From contig NZ_BOML01000071.1 of assembly GCF_016862175.1 (NCBI RefSeq), forward strand, positions 1 through 64,000: a stretch of 64,000 bases of DNA, given 5' to 3'. Within the stretch, counting starts at the first letter, position 1. Each line of letters begins with the position of its first letter. This DNA comes from Paractinoplanes durhamensis. Lineage in GTDB: Bacteria > Actinomycetota > Actinomycetes > Mycobacteriales > Micromonosporaceae. Position numbers and translations under genes: made by a program. Shown piece by piece: positions 17,725-26,071 of the stretch. The notes under the pieces are model-generated. The model had not been told where the DNA came from. It ran no database searches and saw only the letters and a program-made list of their open reading frames with translations.

Positions 17725-18561
17725 GTGGACCGACAGGAACTGGCCGACTTCCTGCGCAGCCGGCGCGAGCGGATCGCCCCCGCCGACGTCGGCCTGCCGG
17801 TCGGCCCGCGCCGCCGCACTCCCGGCCTGCGCCGGGAGGAGGTCGCCCAGCTGGCCTACATCTCCCCCGAGTACTACGCCCGCCTCGAACAGGCCCGCGC
17901 CCCGCACCCGTCGCGGGAGGTGCTGGCCGGCCTGTCCCGGGCGCTGCGCCTGACCGACGCCGAGCGCCACCACCTGCACCACCTGGCCGGCGAGCCACCG
18001 GCCCCGCCGCCGGGCCCGTCCCGCGAGGTGCGCCCGAGCATCCTCGACCTGATCGGCCGGCTCCCCCTGGCCGCGGCGACGGTGATCTCGGCGAGCTTCG
18101 AGGTGATCGCCTGGAACGACCTGGCCGCCGCCCTGATGGAGGACTTCTCCGCCCTCCCCCGCCGGGACCGCAGCCTGGTCCGCAAGGTGTTCCTGGGCGA
18201 ACGCCTCTACGGAGTGTCGGACGCCGACCACTTCGCCCGTCACTCCGCGTACCGGTTGCGAGCCGCCGCCGCCCGTTACCCCCGCGACCCCGAACTGGCC
18301 GAGCTGATCCGCGACCTGCGCCAGGGAAGCGCACACTTCCGCGAACTGTGGGAATCCCACGACGTAGCCGACGAATCAACCCTGGTCAAGACATTCCAGC
18401 ACCCCCAGGTCGGCCCGATCACCGTCAACTGCGACGTCCTCGACATCGCCGACCGCGACCAGCGCCTGGTCATCTACACCGCCACCCCGGGCTCACCCTC
18501 CGAAGAGGCCCTCCGCCTACTGTCAGTGATCGGCACGCAGCAAATGATCAACCGCATTTGA
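17725..18561 (+). CDS. XRE-family regulator with MmyB-like ligand domain
   Basis: 278 residues from GTG 17725 (VDRQELADFLRSRRERIAP), the usual family start. The HTH (PGLRREEVAQLAYISPEYYARLEQ) occupies the first 80 residues. A MmyB-type PAS-like ligand domain follows (IEVIAWNDLAAALMEDFS, FQHPQVGPITVNCDVLDI). Such proteins often control a divergent dehydrogenase in response to a small lipid or metabolite, which fits the SDR at 16877. Its TGA stop is the first three bases of a duplicated intergenic element. Confidence 0.9.
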   Translation: MDRQELADFLRSRRERIAPADVGLPVGPRRRTPGLRREEVAQLAYISPEYYARLEQARAPHPSREVLAGLSRALRLTDAERHHLHHLAGEPPAPPPGPSREVRPSILDLIGRLPLAAATVISASFEVIAWNDLAAALMEDFSALPRRDRSLVRKVFLGERLYGVSDADHFARHSAYRLRAAAARYPRDPELAELIRDLRQGSAHFRELWESHDVADESTLVKTFQHPQVGPITVNCDVLDIADRDQRLVIYTATPGSPSEEALRLLSVIGTQQMINRI

Positions 18562-18666
18562 GTACGCTCGACGCGGTCCACAACCGCACCATCGCGAACC
18601 CCGCCTACGGCGGCTGCCGCCCGCAAGCAACGAGGTTTTTACGGCCGTAGCGCGCCTATCGCGCGA
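18558..18666 (+). repeat. Duplicated ~108-bp intergenic element, copy A
   Basis: From 18559 the sequence matches 32254-32361 without any gap, with about 13 mismatches counted by eye. Its first three bases are the stop codon of the MmyB regulator. It contains an 8-bp palindrome acggccgt and a hairpin with GCGCG/CGCGC arms. A 30-codon frame (TTG 18558 to TAG 18650, peptide STLDAVHNRTIANPAYGGCR...) starts in a TTGA overlap; whether it is translated is unknown. Confidence 0.8.
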
Positions 18667-18764
18667 CGTCTGCGCTCTGTTGTGCCTCTGCTGGGCCGGC
18701 CGAGGCGGCCACAGTCCGGGAATTGGCTGCGCCGGCGGCGGCCGGCGGCCGGAAGAATGGCCGG

Positions 18765-19190
18765 GTGAGTGACTACCGGCTGAGTGAAAACCCGACCGAG
18801 CTCGACATGGACCGCGTGGTGCGCTGGATCAGCACCGACGCCTACTGGGCCAAGGGCCGCACCCGCGAGTTGATCGAGCGCGCATTCGCCAATTCGTTCC
18901 CGGTCGGTCTCTACACCCCGAGCGGCACACAGGCGGCGGTGGCCCGGATCGTGTCCGATCGAGCAACGTTCACCTGGCTCTGCGACGTCTACGTCGACCG
19001 CGACCACCGCGGCCGCGGCCTCGGCACCACGCTCGCCGACTGGTCCGTCGCCTGGGCCGAGCGCCACGACATCAAGCGCGTCATCCTGGCGACGCTCGAC
19101 GCACACGGGGTCTACGCGAAGGCGGGCTTCACCCCGATCGGCCACCCCGAGCGCTGGATGGAGATCGACCGCCGCCCGCCCTTCGGCTAG
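18765..19190 (+). CDS. GNAT-family N-acetyltransferase
   Basis: 141 residues from GTG 18765 (VSDYRLSENPTELD). The acetyl-CoA motif A is LCDVYVDRDHRGRGLGTTLA with RGRGLGT, followed by ILATLDAHGVYAKAGF as the motif B region. It resembles single-domain GNATs annotated as general acetyltransferases; the acceptor is unknown. It overlaps the convergent membrane gene by 4 bp. Confidence 0.85.
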   Translation: MSDYRLSENPTELDMDRVVRWISTDAYWAKGRTRELIERAFANSFPVGLYTPSGTQAAVARIVSDRATFTWLCDVYVDRDHRGRGLGTTLADWSVAWAERHDIKRVILATLDAHGVYAKAGFTPIGHPERWMEIDRRPPFG

Positions 19191-20314
19191 ATGGGCTGGG
19201 TGGCGCCTGGCAATTCCTTCCGGTCGGTGCCCACCACCAGGATGCCCATCGCGAGCACGGCTGCCGCCGCGGACACGGCCATGCACCCGGGGATGAACCA
19301 GGCCGCCACGCCGTCGAGGTGCGAGCCCGGCAGTAAGGCCGCGTGCACCGCGTAGACCGGCCCGGCGGCGGCGAGGTGCTGGGCGAACATCACCATGTTG
19401 ACCACGATCGCCCACACCGGAGGTACGGCGATGATCAGTGCGATGGCGGCGACGGCCGCGGCCGGCCGTCCCCGGCCCGGCGGCACGGAGCGGATCCGGT
19501 AGACGAGCGCGGCGGTCAGCAACCATCCGGCCAGCCCGCCGAGCAGGGCACCCGCGACGATCAGCGGCAGGTAGGCGGCGCTGCGTTCGGCGTACATCTC
19601 GCCGTGGATGCCGCCGTCGAAGGCAGTGCCGGACTCATCGGCGTTCCAGTCGGTCGCGGTGCCGGACAGGACCAGGCCGTCGCGTTCGGCGGTCACGGCC
19701 GCGTCCCGGGTTTGGAAGGCGCAGGTCTCGCCGGACCTTTCGTCCGGGCCGCAGGTAACCGAGTTCACGCCGGGGTGGATCGTGAACTCGGTGATGGTCC
19801 AGCCGGCCGCGGCCAAACCGGTGCGGGCCTCTTCGACGGTCCAGGCCGGCGGGCCACCCGGCCGGGGCGCACTCGGAAACAGGGTGACGCCCAGGAAATC
19901 GGCCCGGCCCGACATGCGGTATTGATGGATGAAGCTGCCGCCCGAGCCGGCAACGGCGGAGCTCAGCAGCTTCACGGCGTCGGCACGTGACGGCAGTTCG
20001 GTGAAGGTGCGCTCGCCGAGCCAGCTGCCCGCGGCCGCACCGAACACGCCCAGCACCATGGTCACCAGCACCGCCGCGACCCACCCGAAGGGTCGCCCCG
20101 CCGGAAGCCGGAACCGTTGCCCCACCCCGCTGGCGACCAGATGCCAGGCGTCACGGGCCGACGGCCGGGAACGCCCCGGCTCGGCCATCTCCAGCATCGT
20201 GGTGATCATTTCCATGCCGTGCCGGCGCCGGTAGTGCCCCGAATAGGACAGCAGCAGCCGACGGTAGTGCCGCTCCAGCCGCTCATCGACGGCCGGCCAG
20301 GTCTCGGGGTTCAC
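19187..20314 (-). CDS. Multi-helix membrane protein paired with PadR regulator
   Basis: 375 residues. A cytoplasmic N-terminus (ERHYRRLLLSYSGHYRRRHG) resembles the start of many actinobacterial membrane proteins encoded with PadR regulators. One helix (about 78-100) follows, then an extracytoplasmic region with two cysteines (TCGPDERSGETCAF) and four helices after 245. It is coupled to the PadR gene by an ATGA overlap. The function is unknown; related pairs are proposed to sense or respond to membrane stress. Confidence 0.75.
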   Translation of the reverse strand: MNPETWPAVDERLERHYRRLLLSYSGHYRRRHGMEMITTMLEMAEPGRSRPSARDAWHLVASGVGQRFRLPAGRPFGWVAAVLVTMVLGVFGAAAGSWLGERTFTELPSRADAVKLLSSAVAGSGGSFIHQYRMSGRADFLGVTLFPSAPRPGGPPAWTVEEARTGLAAAGWTITEFTIHPGVNSVTCGPDERSGETCAFQTRDAAVTAERDGLVLSGTATDWNADESGTAFDGGIHGEMYAERSAAYLPLIVAGALLGGLAGWLLTAALVYRIRSVPPGRGRPAAAVAAIALIIAVPPVWAIVVNMVMFAQHLAAAGPVYAVHAALLPGSHLDGVAAWFIPGCMAVSAAAAVLAMGILVVGTDRKELPGATQPI

Positions 20315-20652
20315 GCGGCACCTCCGGAGAACCCCGGAACAATCCCGGGCCGCCGGCGCAACTGTTCCCGAGCCGCATCCGCATGCCGCCGCATCCGCTC
20401 GGCCTCGACACCGAGCGCACCGGCGCCATCCGTGGTGAGCCGGTAGTAGCGCCGCAGACGCCCCTCCACCGATTCTTCATGGTCCAACTCGATGAGCCCG
20501 AGCTCGACAAGCCGTTCAAGCGCGCCGTAGAGGGTGCCCGGCCGCAGCTTGACCTCGCCGCCGGACAACTCAGCCACCGCCTGCACGATGCCGTACCCAT
20601 GGCGAGCTTGCCCCGCCAACGAGGCAAGGATCAGAAACGTCGGAACCTGCAT
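20311..20652 (-). CDS. PadR-family transcriptional regulator
   Basis: 113 residues. The winged helix reads PTFLILASLAGQARHGYGIV, VKLRPGTLYGALERLVELG and GRLRRYYRLTTDG, characteristic of PadR. It is the first gene of a two-gene operon with the membrane protein, which it probably represses along with itself. Confidence 0.9.
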   Translation of the reverse strand: MQVPTFLILASLAGQARHGYGIVQAVAELSGGEVKLRPGTLYGALERLVELGLIELDHEESVEGRLRRYYRLTTDGAGALGVEAERMRRHADAAREQLRRRPGIVPGFSGGAA

Positions 20653-20757
20653 GACGGCCGACCGTACGTCAGACGGTATGTAACGTCAACCGATGCATCG
20701 CCCCTCGACCTATCAGCGCCCTCCTCATGCCTCGCGATCTGCGGCATGCTGGAGGGC

Positions 20758-21174
20758 ATGACTGCCGAGCTTGCTAAACCGGCGGCGATCACGGTGATGC
20801 TCATCGTCCCGGACGCCGACGCGGCAACCAGCTGGTACAAGACGGCCTTGGGCGCGACCGAGCTGTGGAACCTCGGCGGCGTGGCCGGCCTGGAGATCGC
20901 CGGCGCCCCGTTCTTCCTCCACGAGGTCAACCGGGACAACCCCGCCGAGACCAGCCCCGACCAGGCAGGCGTGACAAGCGTCCGCATCGAGATGTTCACC
21001 GCCGACCCCGACCACATCATCGAACGCGCCATCGCCGCCGGCGCCACCGCCGGCTCAGCCATCGAGGACCACCACACGCCTTGGGGCACGCACCGCCAGG
21101 GCGGCTTCACCGACCCGTTCGGCCACCGCTGGTCCGTCGGCGACCGGTCGCCACTCAATCGGCTCGGGGGCTGA
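20758..21174 (+). CDS. VOC (glyoxalase/bleomycin-resistance fold) protein
   Basis: 138 residues from ATG 20758, preceded by ggaggg. Two beta-alpha-beta modules: TVMLIVPDADAATSWYKTALGA, and VRIEMFTADPDHIIERAIAAGA with TDPFGHRWSVGDR at the end. This is the usual layout of a single-domain VOC protein that dimerises to form two metal or ligand sites. No specific reaction can be assigned. Confidence 0.85.
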   Translation: MTAELAKPAAITVMLIVPDADAATSWYKTALGATELWNLGGVAGLEIAGAPFFLHEVNRDNPAETSPDQAGVTSVRIEMFTADPDHIIERAIAAGATAGSAIEDHHTPWGTHRQGGFTDPFGHRWSVGDRSPLNRLGG

Positions 21175-21211
21175 TCAGGATGACCGTCGTCGCGGCCTGT
21201 TGGGCGTGCCG

Positions 21212-21766
21212 ATGAGCGACGACCACCCGCGCGGACGCGGCCCCGCCGTGGTGACGCTCGGCGATTTGGCGGCGATGAACGCCGCAGACCTGACCGGGCA
21301 CCGATACGAGACCAGCCCTGATGGAGTTCTGTCCGTCACGCTCTCCGCGGACTCGGAACACGCAAAGATCGCCAGCCGGCTCTTCGCCTGGCTGATCATG
21401 GCCGGCTGGCCGGCCGAGCAGGTGCTCCAGGTCGCCGGCATTCGCGTTCCGGGGCCGGGACGAGACGGAGGTCGAATCCCCGACGTCAGCGTGTGGAGCA
21501 AGGCTCCGCCGCGCGCCGTCTGGCTGTCCGTCGCGGAGCTCCTCCTGGTGATCGAGATCGTTTCGCCCGGCTCGGAGGCGATGGACGAGGTCACCAAGCG
21601 CCGCGAATACGCCTTGGCCGGCATCCCTCAGTACTGGGTCGTCGACCGGGATGACGCCCTCACCGTGACCCTCTACCAGCTCTCCGCGGAAGCCACCTAC
21701 ACCGAACGCGCGAAGATGCCGCTGGCCTGGCTGCTGCAGACCCAGCCCAGCGACCACCTCGACTGA
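21212..21766 (+). CDS. Uma2 family (DUF820) restriction endonuclease-like protein
   Basis: 184 residues from ATG 21212. The PD-(D/E)XK-like core is visible as GGRIPDVSVW, LLLVIEIVSPGSEAMD and TKRREYALAGIPQYWVVD, the conserved motifs of Uma2/DUF820 proteins. These are abundant in actinomycetes and cyanobacteria and are often linked to mobile DNA; their natural substrates are unknown. It lies next to the HicAB module. Confidence 0.88.
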   Translation: MSDDHPRGRGPAVVTLGDLAAMNAADLTGHRYETSPDGVLSVTLSADSEHAKIASRLFAWLIMAGWPAEQVLQVAGIRVPGPGRDGGRIPDVSVWSKAPPRAVWLSVAELLLVIEIVSPGSEAMDEVTKRREYALAGIPQYWVVDRDDALTVTLYQLSAEATYTERAKMPLAWLLQTQPSDHLD

Positions 21767-21862
21767 CGCACCACTTCTCCAGGTCTCGACCGCGGCTAGA
21801 ACGTGTCGACTCGCTGCGCATTCTCAACCAGCCGTTGCGCGTCGCATCGCCCTGATACTGCG

Positions 21863-22192
21863 TCAGACGCCGGCAAGCCGTGAGGACGCTAACGCGTTGA
21901 GCGAGACGCCCTGCTCCGCCGCGCGCACAGCCAGCCGTCGATGGACTTCTTCCGGCACTCGGACTTGGAACTTGCCGGAGTAGTGCTTGTCTGCGATAGC
22001 GGCCGGCGGAACTTCGCCTGACAACTGCATTTCGGCGACGATCTCCTCCGCGGCGCGCTGGATGCCGATGAAGGCTTCGAGACGGTCCTGGGCCAGCCAT
22101 GACACCGACGGCAGCTCAGCCACGGTGCCGACGTATTCCTCGTCCTCCGCTGACCAGTGAACGCGGTATGTGTAGTGATCAGCAGCGCTCAC
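21863..22192 (-). CDS. hicB: HicB-family antitoxin
   Basis: 109 residues. The N-terminal RNase-H-like degenerate domain (YTYRVHWSAEDEEYVGTVAELPSVSW) is followed by a C-terminal ribbon-helix-helix (SGKFQVRVPEEVHRRLAVRAAEQGVSLNALASSRL). It overlaps the upstream toxin gene by 4 bp. HicB neutralises HicA and binds the operon operator. Toxin-first order is usual for HicAB. Confidence 0.9.
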   Translation of the reverse strand: MSAADHYTYRVHWSAEDEEYVGTVAELPSVSWLAQDRLEAFIGIQRAAEEIVAEMQLSGEVPPAAIADKHYSGKFQVRVPEEVHRRLAVRAAEQGVSLNALASSRLAGV

Positions 22193-22440
22193 AACGGCTC
22201 CTCCAGCTTCTTGATCGCGATCAGGACTTGTTTGACCTGGTAGGGCTTGGCCTTCCCGCCCTTGTTCTGGATGTTGACCCTCGGATCACCAGGCCACAGC
22301 ATCTTGAACACATAGTGCGATGTGCCTTGTAGTCGCGGTTCCCCGAAGTAGTGCCGGCAGACGTAGAGCAGATCCGTGAACCGGATGTCGTTGGCGTTGC
22401 GGCGCATATCCGTGAGGATCCTTGCCAGCCTGTCTGTCAC
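22189..22440 (-). CDS. hicA: HicA-family mRNA interferase toxin
   Basis: 83 residues from GTG 22440, preceded by a clear aaggag. The dsRNA-binding-like fold has the conserved His in RLQGTSHYVFKM and a C-terminal WPGDPRVNIQNKGGKAKPYQVKQVL, as in actinobacterial HicA toxins. HicA cleaves mRNA when free of HicB. It is the first gene of the hicAB operon. Confidence 0.88.
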   Translation of the reverse strand: MTDRLARILTDMRRNANDIRFTDLLYVCRHYFGEPRLQGTSHYVFKMLWPGDPRVNIQNKGGKAKPYQVKQVLIAIKKLEEPL

Positions 22441-22458
22441 GGCTCCGCTCCTTCGTTC

Positions 22459-22476
22459 AGTATCACCCGTGATACT
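22459..22476. promoter_or_regulatory. Probable HicAB operator palindrome
   Basis: Perfect inverted repeat AGTATCAC-cc-GTGATACT, 19 bp upstream of the hicA start. HicB ribbon-helix-helix proteins bind such palindromes to autoregulate. A related word tgatactgcg recurs at 21852-21861, at the end of hicB. Confidence 0.65.
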
Positions 22477-22545
22477 GCGATTGGCAAAGCCGCGCGACGC
22501 GTCACCCGCCCCACGGACGGGCTGACGGCGGCGCAACGAGCGCTT

Positions 22546-22583
22546 ACACCTGTGCTCATGACTATAGTCATGAGCACAGGTGT
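22546..22583. repeat. Perfect 38-bp palindrome
   Basis: Two 19-bp arms meet without spacer. The left arm is acacctgtgctcatgacta and the right arm is its exact reverse complement. The centre is ctatag. It is much longer than a normal operator and lies 106 bp upstream of hicA. Confidence 0.9.
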
Positions 22584-22933
22584 TCGGAGTGACTCGCATT
22601 GATGATTCTTGGAAATTCGGCTCGCACACCGCCTCAACGGCGTCACCGACGATGACCTCAATGATCTTGCGGCGGGCGCCCTCCAGGACGCCGCGAGCTG
22701 CGTGTTGCATTCGCCCCGCCCGGGGGCGCAGACCTGCCGATACCGGTGCGCTCGATCGCCGATCCCCTCTTCCACAGGAAGCAGGGTGTCGCCATCAGCC
22801 GTACGTCCGCTGGCGTGACGAGTGCGGCGGATCGAGACTGGGTGCGCCATCAATTTGGAGATCCAGACGATGGGCTGTTCCTTCAACGTCGCGTTGCGTG
22901 GCGCGAGGCCGGCTTATAGGTGTTGAGGGGAAC

Positions 22934-23230
22934 ATGACGACGGAGTTTGCGTTCGACGGTCAGATTCTGGTGCTGGACGGTCGTGTGCTGGAGATCTTTC
23001 ATCGGGACACCGAGGAGAGCGTGCGGTATCACGTCGCGTTTCTCCGGATTGACGGGCAGCCGCACGGTGACGGGTTCAAGGTTCGGCTTGGGCGGGCGTC
23101 CGGTCCGAACGACATCGTCGGTGGGCGCCGGTGGAAGATGACCGCGGTGCAGTTCGCCGAGTTCCGTGAGTTCATCGCCCTGGCCATCGCGGCGCGCGAC
23201 AACGGGCCCAATCCACCACCAGAGCGATAA
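22934..23230 (+). CDS. Hypothetical protein, 98 aa
   Basis: 98 residues from ATG 22934 with a gagggg ribosome binding site. The sequence MTTEFAFDGQILVLDGRVLEIFHRD... has strongly alternating beta strands, ending in a helix (MTAVQFAEFREFIALAIAARDN). It resembles small PH-like or antigenic beta-barrel proteins but no family is recognised. It is followed after 11 bp by a SHOCT-domain gene, so the two probably form an operon. Confidence 0.75.
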   Translation: MTTEFAFDGQILVLDGRVLEIFHRDTEESVRYHVAFLRIDGQPHGDGFKVRLGRASGPNDIVGGRRWKMTAVQFAEFREFIALAIAARDNGPNPPPER

Positions 23231-23241
23231 GAGGACCTGCA

Positions 23242-23691
23242 ATGTTCGACCAGCGTCGTATCCGTAAGCGTGGGCTCAGCGCTCAAGCGCTCGTGCTCTC
23301 GGTTCGGGAAAGCTCGACTCTCGGCGGAAACGGCAGCTGGCAGAAGTACGACTTCGTGCTCGAGGTTCGACCCGAAGGCCAGCCGGCGTTCCGGGCCGAG
23401 GTGCGCGAACGGTTCTACATCATCGAGCGGAAACCGGGCGAGGCCGACGTGGTTTCGGTGAAGTACGAACCCGGCACCCTCAAGGTCATCTTCGATCTCG
23501 CGGGTGATCCCCGGTTCGACCTCGAGGCCATGCAGCGCCGCACCGCCCAGCTGAAATGGGAGGCGCACGGCCGCGCATCGGGCCAGGCCACGGAAGACCC
23601 GGCGGCGGCCTTGGCCCGGCTCGTCAGCCTGCGCGACGCCGGAGCGATCAGCGAAGAGGAGTTCACCACCCTCGCGGCCCGCCTGCGCTGA
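23242..23691 (+). CDS. SHOCT-domain protein
   Basis: 149 residues. A beta-rich N-terminal part (QALVLSVRESSTLGGNGSWQKYDFVLEV) is followed by a C-terminal SHOCT domain (AALARLVSLRDAGAISEEEFTTLAARL). SHOCT domains are short oligomerisation modules at protein ends. The function is unknown; co-transcribed with the 98-residue protein before it. Confidence 0.85.
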   Translation: MFDQRRIRKRGLSAQALVLSVRESSTLGGNGSWQKYDFVLEVRPEGQPAFRAEVRERFYIIERKPGEADVVSVKYEPGTLKVIFDLAGDPRFDLEAMQRRTAQLKWEAHGRASGQATEDPAAALARLVSLRDAGAISEEEFTTLAARLR

Positions 23692-23742
23692 ACCACGACC
23701 GGGACGAGCAGGTCGTCCGGCGTACCCAGATATGGTGCCCAC

Positions 23743-24456
23743 GTGACCAGCAGGCGGCGGCTCACCGAGCTGATCCTTCTCCTGCTCTGGTTCTGGCTGT
23801 TCACGCGGCTCGATGCCGCCGTCGGCAAGGATTTCGCGGCCGCCCACGCCAATGCGCTGACCCTGCAGTCCATCGAACGCGCGGCGCACGTCGACATCGA
23901 GCTCGGCGCGAACGATTGGCTGGCCGGGAACCCGGTTCTCGGCCATCTGGCGGTCTATGTGTACCGGCTGTACTACGTGGTGGTCGCCGCCGTCCTGCTG
24001 TGGGTGCTGATCCGGCACGCCGATGTCTATCGCCAGGTGCGCCGGACGATGGTCGCGATGATGGTGCTCGTCCTGCCGATCTACTGGGCGGTGCCGATGT
24101 CGCCGCCGCGTTTCGCGCTGCCGGGTGCCGTCGACATCGTCGCCAGGTACGACATCCTGAACCAGGCCGGCCGGGAGAGCTGGACGCATCCGACCCACCA
24201 CACGGCCATGCCCAGCCTGCACGTGGGTTGGGCACTGTGGTGCGCGTACGCCGTGTGGTCCGCCCTGCGCGGCACCCATCCACGCCTGGCGCTGCTGGCG
24301 TGGTCGTTCCCCGCGCTGATGGCGGCCGTCGTGCTCACCACGGCGAACCATTACCTGCTCGACATCGCGGCAAGCATCGCCCTGCTGACCGCCTCCATCG
24401 CCGTCGCATCGACAGAGCTGCCTCGTCGCGCGCCGGCGCCCCGCCACATCGACTGA
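23743..24456 (+). CDS. PAP2-superfamily (inositolphosphotransferase-like) membrane protein
   Basis: 237 residues from GTG 23743 with about six helices. The motifs PMSPPRFALPG, HTAMPSLHVGWALWCAYAVW and ANHYLLDIAASIA correspond to the PAP2/Aur1-like phosphatase motifs, with catalytic His in PSLHVGW and NHYLLD. It probably handles a lipid phosphate or phosphoinositide head group at the outer face of the membrane. Confidence 0.87.
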   Translation: MTSRRRLTELILLLLWFWLFTRLDAAVGKDFAAAHANALTLQSIERAAHVDIELGANDWLAGNPVLGHLAVYVYRLYYVVVAAVLLWVLIRHADVYRQVRRTMVAMMVLVLPIYWAVPMSPPRFALPGAVDIVARYDILNQAGRESWTHPTHHTAMPSLHVGWALWCAYAVWSALRGTHPRLALLAWSFPALMAAVVLTTANHYLLDIAASIALLTASIAVASTELPRRAPAPRHID

Positions 24457-24478
24457 CGGCCCGCGATCGAGCCGCGCC

Positions 24479-25193
24479 TCAGGTGCGTCGGTCGCCGGGG
24501 GTGCGCGGGACGTCCTGCAGTGGGCGGCGGCCGGCCGAGGCCGGCGACGGGGCGACCGGTGCGCTGCGGACGATCATGTCCTGGGCCCAGCGCTCAGTGA
24601 ACCCGGCGAGAAACGCCAGCCCGCCGAAGAAGTGGGCCTCCTGCTGATCGGCCGCGATCGGCAGAAGGCCACCGACCAGCAGCGCATAAAGGGCTACCGA
24701 AAACCGCGCCGACCACCGGCCGGAACAATCCGGCGAGGGACGTGACGAAACCGCCCTGCAGCACGTCCACCGAGAGTTTCTGACCTCGAGTGATCCGGAC
24801 CATGACGCTGGTCATGGCACCGATGCCGCCGCCGATGATGCTCAACGCGAGCAGGTGTTGCATCCGCTCCGGAATGGGCAGGCACTGCTCGATGACGAAA
24901 ACAGGCACCGCGAGCAACAACGCTCCGAGCGGCAGGCCCAGCAGGTAGTTGCGGAACGTCCGGTGGATGGCGCCGCGTTCGGCAAACTGCTCAATCCGAT
25001 CAAGATCAGAGTCGATGATCAGGGCCGTACGGTGCAGCGGCTCGGGACTCCCGCCATGCTCCGACGACGCCACGGTGTCGAGCACGCCCAGGAGCAACAC
25101 GGATACGTCGAACAGCATGTCGAGGCAGAGATTCCGGGTCCCCTGGGTGAGCACGCTTCCCGCATCGTGTTCGACCCGCCGGGCCAGCCACAA
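24479..25193 (-). pseudogene. Frameshifted membrane protein gene
   Basis: The first part reads LDMLFDVSVLLLGVLDT..., two hydrophobic segments and SLAGLFRPVVGAVFG. Near 24691-24700 the frame breaks, and coding character continues in another frame as ALYALLVGGLLPIAADQQEAHFFGGLAFLAGFTERWAQDM and on to a TGA at 24479-24481. Together they make a coherent membrane protein of about 240 residues. In the first frame the peptide after the break is nonsense and stops at 24594. Either a one-base insertion (or two-base deletion) or a sequencing error. Codons upstream of 25193 (DIGDLLKLEACWR) also look coding, so the start may lie further 5'. Confidence 0.7.
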
Positions 25194-25248
25194 CGTCCGC
25201 CAACAGGCCTCCAGCTTCAGGAGATCGCCGATATCGACCCCGAGCAGC

Positions 25249-26016
25249 TCAGGGCCGTTTGACGGTGGGTGCGTCGGTGCGGTGCCGGCCGGGGGTGGTG
25301 CCGACGATCGCCGTGAACGCCGCGATGAAGTGGCTCGGGTTCGCCCAACCGCAGGCCTGGGCCACGCGGGTCGCGTCGTGGCCCTCGGCCAGCAGGACCA
25401 GGGCGTGGCCGATGCGGAGCTGGGTGCGCCACTCGTAGAACGTCATGCCCAGCTCGTCATGGAAAAGGCGGCTGAGCGTACGGGCTCCGGCGCCGGCCCG
25501 CCGCCCGAGCTCGGCCAGTGGGCTGTTGTCGGCCGGGTTCTCGTCGAGGATGCGGGCCACCGCCTGCAGCCGGTCGTCGCGGGGCGCGGGCAGGCGCAGG
25601 GGCTGCTCGGGGGCCTCGCGCAGCTCGTCCAGCAGGACCCGGTGCAGGCGGTTGCGGGCGCCGCGGTCGAGCGGCCGCGTGCCGGTGAGGGTCAGCAGGA
25701 CCTCGCGCGCCAGGCCGGAGGCGAGGAACACCGCGGGGTGCGCCGGCGCCAGCGCGGCGAGCGACGGGGACAGGAAGACGATCCGCATGTCGGTGTCGCC
25801 GTGTGCGCGGTGGTGATGCATGGACGACGCCGGGATCCACACGATCCGGTTGGCCGGGACGATCAGGGTGCCGCGTTCGGTGTGGACGGACAGGACGCCG
25901 CCGGCGGCGTACACCAGATGGGCTCGTGAATGTGAATGGGCTTCGCTGGTGCCGCCGGAGGGCCAGAGATGCACGCCGCCGGAGGGCCAGATCCGGGATT
26001 GGCGGGCTACGGGCAT
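25249..26016 (-). CDS. AraC family regulator (cupin sensor)
   Basis: 255 residues from ATG 26016 (MPVARQSRIWPSGG). An upstream ATG at 26073 would run into the divergent start. The N-terminal cupin-like domain has HSHSRAHLVYAAGGVLSVHT and VPANRIVWIPASSMHHH. The C-terminal HTH pair includes ELGRRAGAGARTLSRLFHDE and CGWANPSHFIAAFTAIVGTTP. It is divergent from a medium-chain dehydrogenase, its likely target. Confidence 0.9.
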   Translation of the reverse strand: MPVARQSRIWPSGGVHLWPSGGTSEAHSHSRAHLVYAAGGVLSVHTERGTLIVPANRIVWIPASSMHHHRAHGDTDMRIVFLSPSLAALAPAHPAVFLASGLAREVLLTLTGTRPLDRGARNRLHRVLLDELREAPEQPLRLPAPRDDRLQAVARILDENPADNSPLAELGRRAGAGARTLSRLFHDELGMTFYEWRTQLRIGHALVLLAEGHDATRVAQACGWANPSHFIAAFTAIVGTTPGRHRTDAPTVKRP

Positions 26017-26071
26017 GAGTTGGCATTCTACCGGTGGGTGGACTGCGGCTCCGGCTATGAAGCTTCCGGGC

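Larger units (their letters stand above)
22441..22933. other. Gene-poor region upstream of hicA
   Basis: No supported gene. It holds the hicAB operator-like palindrome, a 38-bp perfect palindrome and weakly coding-like minus-strand sequence (for example AVEAVCEPNFQESS around 22610-22660) that could be a fragment of a lost gene. Its base composition is less GC-rich around the palindromes. Confidence 0.4.

Noticed and set aside
16877..18379. 500-codon SDR fusion reading through the MmyB gene
   Set aside because: The first 247 codons are a basic low-complexity shadow. The SDR starts at ATG 17638 and the regulator on the other strand has complete motifs.
22600..22710. Possible reverse transcriptase fragment (AVEAVCEPNFQESS) on the minus strand
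   Set aside because: Only a loose resemblance to group II intron RTs; no YADD motif or intron structure is visible, and the plus strand is equally open.
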